Assembly (NCBI RefSeq): GCF_019039055.1
Contig: NZ_JAHOPB010000001.1
Location: 2,764,001 to 2,828,000 of the forward strand
DNA length: 64,000 nucleotides
Source of the DNA: Reyranella humidisoli
Lineage (GTDB): Bacteria > Pseudomonadota > Alphaproteobacteria > Reyranellales > Reyranellaceae
Reading direction: 5' to 3'
A program made the position numbers and the translations under genes. The notes below the pieces were generated by a model, which searched no databases, was not told the origin of the DNA, and saw only the letters and a program-made list of their open reading frames with translations. How positions within the stretch are numbered: position 1 is the first letter of the stretch; each line of letters begins with the position of its first letter. Of the stretch, positions 60,290 to 64,000 are shown piece by piece.

Positions 60290-62269
60290 CTAGGCGGCTT
60301 CCTTCCAGGCGCCGTCCACCACCGACACCACGTCGCGCATGATTTGCGTGAGGTCGAAGTCCTTGGGCGTGTAGACGCGCGCGACGCCGGCGGCGATCAG
60401 GGCCTCGGCGTCGGCGGGCGGGATGATGCCGCCCACGACCACCGGCACGTCGCCAATGCCGGCTTCACGCATGCCCTTGAGCACGTCGCTCACCAGCGAG
60501 ACATGGCCGCCGGACAGGATCGACAGGCCCACGACATGCACGCTCTCCTCGAGAGCGGCATTGACGATGCGCTCGGGCGTGAGACGGATGCCTTCGTAGA
60601 CGACTTCCATGCCGCAATCGCGCGCGCGCACGGCGATCTGCTCGGCGCCGTTGGAATGACCGTCGAGGCCGGGCTTGCCGACCAGGATCTTGATGCGCCG
60701 GCCGAGACGGCGCGACACCGCGTCGACCTCGCGGCGCGTGACTTCGAGGCGGCCGTCGGTGACGCCGGCGGCGCGCGCGACGCCGGTGGGCGCACGATAT
60801 TCGCCGAACACGCCGCGCAACGCCTCGGTCCATTCGCCGGTCGTGACGCCAGCCTTGGCGCATTCGATCGACGCCGGCATGACGTTGCGGTCTTCCTTGG
60901 TGGCGGCGACCAACTCCGCGAGGGCTGCCTTCACCGCCGCGCCGTCGCGGTTCGCGCGCCAGGCGTTCAGTCGCTCGATCTGGCCGCGCTCGACCGAATC
61001 GTCGACCGTCAGGATCGAATCCTGGCCGCCGGCCAGAGGGGAGGGCGCGCCCTCGGTGTAGGCGTTGACGCCGACCACGGTCTGCTCGCCCGATTCGATG
61101 GCGGCGAGGCGCTTGAGGTTGGATTCGACCAGCCGCTGCTTCATGTAGGCGGCCTCGATGGCCGCGACGGCGCCGCCCATGTCGGCGATGCGGCCCATCT
61201 CGGCCAGCGCTTCCTGCTTCAGTGATTCGACGCGGGCGGCGATCTCCTTGCTGCCGTCGAAGATGTCGCCGTATTCGAGAAGGTCGGTCTCGAAGGCCAC
61301 GATCTGCTGCAGGCGCAGCGACCATTGCTGGTCCCACGGCCGCGGCAGGCCGAGCGCCTCGTTCCACGCGGGCAACTGCACCGAACGCGCGCGGGCGTTC
61401 TTGCTCATCACCACGGCCAGCATCTCGAGCAGGATGCGATAGACGTTGTTCTCGGGCTGCTGCTCGGTGAGGCCGAGCGAATTGACCTGCACGCCGTAGC
61501 GGAACAGGCGCTGCTTGGGGTCGGCGACGCCGTAGCGATTCAGCGTGATGTCTTCCCACATCTCCGCGAACGCGCGCATCTTGCACATTTCGGTGACGAA
61601 GCGGATGCCGGCATTCACGAAGAAGGAGATGCGGCCCACCACCTTGGGGAAGTCGGCGTCGGGCACCTGGCCGCGCGCCTTGACCGCGTCGAGCACGGCG
61701 ATGGCGTTCACGAGCGCGAAGGCCAGTTCCTGCACCGGCGTCGCGCCGGCTTCCTGCAGGTGATAGCTGCAGACGTTCATCGGGTTCCACTTGGGAACCT
61801 CGCGATAGGTGAAGCCGATCGTGTCGGCGGTCAGCCGCAGCGACGGCTCAGGCGGGAAGATGTAGGTCCCGCGCGAGAGATATTCCTTGATGATGTCGTT
61901 CTGGGTCGTGCCCTGCAGCTTGGCTCGGTCGACGCCCTGGGCTTCGCCGGTCGCGATATACAGGGAGAGCAGCCAGGCGGCCGGCGCGTTGATGGTCATC
62001 GACGTGTTCATCCGGTCGAGCGGGATGCCGTCGAACAAGGCGCGCATGTCGCCGAGATGGGAGATCGGAACGCCGACCTTGCCGACTTCGCCCTTCGCCA
62101 GTACGTGGTCGCTGTCGTAGCCGGTCTGCGTCGGCAGATCGAAGGCGACGCTGAGGCCGGTCTGGCCGCGCGCCAGATTGGTGCGATAGAGCTCGTTCGA
62201 CTTCTCGGCCGTGGAATGGCCGGCATAAGTCCGGATGAGCCAGGGCTTGTCGCGATTGGGCAGGGTCAT
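60290..62269 (-). CDS. ecm: Ethylmalonyl-CoA mutase
   Basis: A 659-residue B12-dependent mutase (MeaA type) of the ethylmalonyl-CoA pathway, which converts ethylmalonyl-CoA to methylsuccinyl-CoA during growth on acetate-like C2 units. The substrate domain starts with IRTYAGHSTAEKSNELYRTN and contains TGYDSDHVLAKGEVGKVGVP; the B12-binding DxHxxG is D536-H538-G541. Length fits Ecm better than methylmalonyl-CoA mutase subunits. The divergent region to yjgN contains a CTGC-N3-GCAG palindrome. Confidence 0.94.
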   Translation of the reverse strand: MTLPNRDKPWLIRTYAGHSTAEKSNELYRTNLARGQTGLSVAFDLPTQTGYDSDHVLAKGEVGKVGVPISHLGDMRALFDGIPLDRMNTSMTINAPAAWLLSLYIATGEAQGVDRAKLQGTTQNDIIKEYLSRGTYIFPPEPSLRLTADTIGFTYREVPKWNPMNVCSYHLQEAGATPVQELAFALVNAIAVLDAVKARGQVPDADFPKVVGRISFFVNAGIRFVTEMCKMRAFAEMWEDITLNRYGVADPKQRLFRYGVQVNSLGLTEQQPENNVYRILLEMLAVVMSKNARARSVQLPAWNEALGLPRPWDQQWSLRLQQIVAFETDLLEYGDIFDGSKEIAARVESLKQEALAEMGRIADMGGAVAAIEAAYMKQRLVESNLKRLAAIESGEQTVVGVNAYTEGAPSPLAGGQDSILTVDDSVERGQIERLNAWRANRDGAAVKAALAELVAATKEDRNVMPASIECAKAGVTTGEWTEALRGVFGEYRAPTGVARAAGVTDGRLEVTRREVDAVSRRLGRRIKILVGKPGLDGHSNGAEQIAVRARDCGMEVVYEGIRLTPERIVNAALEESVHVVGLSILSGGHVSLVSDVLKGMREAGIGDVPVVVGGIIPPADAEALIAAGVARVYTPKDFDLTQIMRDVVSVVDGAWKEAA

Positions 62270-62316
62270 GGTGGCGGTTCGCAGTCCTGTTGACGTAGAC
62301 TGGCCTACACCAGATC

Positions 62317-62333
62317 ATGCTGCATTGCAGCAT
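62317..62333. promoter_or_regulatory. Palindrome ATGCTGCA-T-TGCAGCAT between ecm and yjgN
   Basis: A perfect 8-bp inverted repeat around one base, containing CTGC-ATT-GCAG (62320-62330), the site type reported for PhaR of Paracoccus. It lies 48 bp upstream of ecm. It also covers the ATG proposed for the YjgN protein. PhaR-type regulators respond to PHA granule state; ecm shares acetyl-CoA/crotonyl-CoA with PHB metabolism. Binding by PhaR is an inference from the motif. Confidence 0.4.
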
Positions 62334-63603
62334 CGAAAATTTTGCATTGCGGCGGGGTATCCGGGAGTTGAGTGAAGCGTCTTCTCCCTGGCAGCAGGCG
62401 GCGAGTGAGCCGGCAAACCGGCCGAGCCCCGAAACGTCCGGCCCATCTGGCCCGACCTCCCCGCCCGGCACGGCCTGGCAACCCGACCTGACACCGAGCC
62501 AGCCGGTCTATGACGGGCGGCTGGGCGAACTCTATGCAATCTACCTGCGCCATCTGGCGCTGATGCTGGTGACGCTCGGCTGGTCGCGCTTCTGGGGCCG
62601 CACGCGCATCCGCCGTTATGTCTGGAACCATATGTCGGTGCTGGGCGACCGCTTCGAATATCGCGGCCGCGGGCGGGAGCTGATGATCGGCTTCCTGCTG
62701 GCGCTCCTGCTGATCGCGGCGTGGGCCGGGCTGATGTACGTGGTCTGGATATACGTCTTCCACCAGAAGCCGTTCGCCAGTTTCGGCATGTTCGACATCT
62801 TCTCGCTGTCGGTGTTCCTGATCGGCTTTCCGCTGGCCTATGTCGGGCACTATGCAGGCCTGCGCTACAAGCTCTCGCGCACGCGCTGGCGCGGGATCCG
62901 CTGCGGCATGGCGGGCTCGGCCTGGCGCTACGGCGCCATCGCGATGTTCCTTCATTTCGCCAACGCCTCGACGGCCTATCTGCTCACGCCGGTCGTATCC
63001 GTGAATCTGGCGCGGCCGCGCATCGTCAACGCGCGGGTCGGCACGCAGGGCTTCACCTTCGCGGGCCGCGCCGGTGACATCTACGGCCGCTACATCGGCT
63101 ATTACTTCCTGAACATCCTGGCCTGGGCGATCGCGGCCGGCGCCACATTCGCCCTGATCGGCGGCACGATCGAAAGCCTGGGCTTCACGTTCGAGGATCT
63201 CCAGAAGCTCTTCTCCCATCCCAGCCTGCGGACCGTCGTGGTCGTGCTGGCCGTCGGCTTCGCCGCCTATCTGCTGTTCGGCCTGCTGATCCTGCCGCTG
63301 CGCTGCTGGTGGCAGGCCTACCTCATGCGCTACCTCGTGACCCGCAGCCGCGCCGGCAACGTGCTGTTCGCGACGGCGCTGTCGACGCGCCAGATGTGGG
63401 GCTTCCTGGTGCTGAACTACCTGATCGTGCTGCTGACCCTGGGCATCGGCTGGCCATGGGTCATGCACCGCACGATGAAGCTGATCGCGGGACAACTCTG
63501 GATCTACGGCGCGCCGCTGGGTGGCGACATCCGCCAGCCCACCGACCTCGGCCCGACCTACGGCGAGGGCCTGCTCGACCTGTTCGACGTGAGCGGGGTC
63601 TGA
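62317..63603 (+). CDS. YjgN-family (DUF898) membrane protein
   Basis: A 428-residue protein, Pro-rich for 60 residues then with 6-7 spans. Conserved parts are YDGRLGELYAIYLRHLALML, then LGWSRFWGRTRIRRYVWNH and ITPVVSVNLARPR-like segments. ATG 62317 lies inside a palindrome and lacks a ribosome site, so TTG 62368 may be the true start (411 residues). Together with the following gene it forms the common DUF898–M48 pair. Confidence 0.82.
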   Translation: MLHCSIENFALRRGIRELSEASSPWQQAASEPANRPSPETSGPSGPTSPPGTAWQPDLTPSQPVYDGRLGELYAIYLRHLALMLVTLGWSRFWGRTRIRRYVWNHMSVLGDRFEYRGRGRELMIGFLLALLLIAAWAGLMYVVWIYVFHQKPFASFGMFDIFSLSVFLIGFPLAYVGHYAGLRYKLSRTRWRGIRCGMAGSAWRYGAIAMFLHFANASTAYLLTPVVSVNLARPRIVNARVGTQGFTFAGRAGDIYGRYIGYYFLNILAWAIAAGATFALIGGTIESLGFTFEDLQKLFSHPSLRTVVVVLAVGFAAYLLFGLLILPLRCWWQAYLMRYLVTRSRAGNVLFATALSTRQMWGFLVLNYLIVLLTLGIGWPWVMHRTMKLIAGQLWIYGAPLGGDIRQPTDLGPTYGEGLLDLFDVSGV

Positions 63604-63605
63604 CG

Positions 63606-64000
63606 ATGGCCGCCCGATATTATGACGGCCATACCGCCGGGGTGCAGGAAGTGATGCTGCGCGTCACCGCCAGCGAGCTGGTGATCTATCGGCCAGCGGA
63701 TTCGAGCATCGTCGCGCGCTGGCCGGTCGCGGACCTTTCCGTGCTGGGCGATTCGCAGCACGAGGCCGTGCCACCCGTGACCGTGCGCGGCAGCGAGGCG
63801 CGGCTGGTGATCGAGGATCCGGCCTGGCGCAAGCAGCTCGCCGCGCTGGTGCCGGCGTTGAAGCCGCTGGCGCTCGAGCCGGTGAAGGTCGCGCCGCGGC
63901 TCGGCGCCTATTCGCTGGCGATCGTCGCGCTGATCGGCCTGTTCTGGAGCGCGGTTGAATACGGCACCGGCTATGCCGCGCCGCTTCTGCCCTATTCGTG
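63606..64000 (+). CDS. Probable M48-family metallopeptidase, N-terminal part (cut by window edge)
   Basis: A frame open from ATG 63606 to the window end (131 codons). It has a beta-rich N-terminal domain (ARYYDGHTAGVQEVMLRV, WPVADLSVLGD) and a first membrane span (YSLAIVALIGLFWSAVEYG). This layout precedes the HExxH domain in the M48 peptidases that often follow YjgN genes; the catalytic domain is beyond the window. It starts 2 bp after the YjgN stop. Confidence 0.6.
   Translation, partial: MAARYYDGHTAGVQEVMLRVTASELVIYRPADSSIVARWPVADLSVLGDSQHEAVPPVTVRGSEARLVIEDPAWRKQLAALVPALKPLALEPVKVAPRLGAYSLAIVALIGLFWSAVEYGTGYAAPLLPYS

Overview
The window is about 64 kb of high-GC DNA that reads as an alphaproteobacterial chromosome. 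The evidence is an ethylmalonyl-CoA mutase, a short Coq7, a NAD(P)/FAD-oxidoreductase–SelD fusion, GluQRS, tripartite-transporter periplasmic binding protein, and the GC-rich clover-leaf-like intergenic palindromes usual in Rhizobiales/Rhodospirillales genomes. A Reyranella-like or other rhodospirillal/rhizobial host fits, but the sequence alone does not fix the genus. No rRNA or tRNA gene and no CRISPR array was seen.

Positions 1 to about 17.2 kb are the late half of a short-tailed (podovirus) prophage of the Bordetella BPP-1 / T7-like head plan. On the + strand, in order: terminase large subunit (5' cut by the window), portal, Bbp19-like protein, scaffold, major capsid, Bbp16-like cement, small structural proteins, DUF6127-like protein, endolysin, 3-TM holin, tail adaptor (gp11-like), tail nozzle (gp12-like), tail fibre, gp13-like protein, GNAT protein, cupin-like protein and gp14-like internal protein. 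A lower-GC antisense DUF2971 gene interrupts the operon between terminase and portal. At the right end the gene that should encode the large internal/ejection protein (gp15/gp16 type) is reduced to a fragment with two frameshifts and a stop, so the prophage looks defective. Integrase, repressor and early genes, if present, lie left of the window.

From 17.3 to 26.5 kb come a cupin protein, a small secreted protein, a LysR regulator and an XRE regulator, each regulator with an inverted repeat next to it. Then comes asd (aspartate-semialdehyde dehydrogenase). asd is preceded by its own promoter, a leader peptide in which 9 of 24 codons specify threonine, and a terminator hairpin. Hand folding also finds competing protector and antiterminator pairings, so this looks like a complete threonine-sensing transcription attenuator. 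A TauD-type dioxygenase, a membrane J-domain protein, an enoyl-CoA hydratase, an alpha/beta hydrolase and a CinA protein with an apparently dead C-terminal domain follow.

From 26.5 to 44.4 kb are ordinary housekeeping and catabolic genes: RraA-like, OsmC, a 45-residue lysine/alanine-rich histone-H1-like protein, the SelD fusion, a GT-C-type membrane protein, a hot-dog thioesterase, MFS and CPA2 transporters, an HNH nuclease, coq7-dsbB, a YqaA/DedA protein, an OYE oxidoreductase, a VIT-family transporter, a nitronate monooxygenase, a GST and a carotenoid oxygenase. A 13-bp perfect dyad lies just upstream of the carotenoid oxygenase.

From 44.5 to 64 kb are a GNAT, an MFS protein, a tightly packed serine hydrolase–esterase–AlkA set, gluQ and a Rieske oxygenase. 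An operon of two tandem amidases plus a TTC38-like TPR protein is followed by a TctC-type binding protein. The last block holds a NUDIX protein, a small thioesterase, cbiZ (cobinamide salvage), the B12-dependent ethylmalonyl-CoA mutase ecm, a YjgN protein and the start of a probable M48 peptidase. cbiZ and ecm end 7 bp apart on opposite strands, which links cofactor salvage to a B12-dependent enzyme. A CTGC-N3-GCAG palindrome sits in the ecm/yjgN divergent region.
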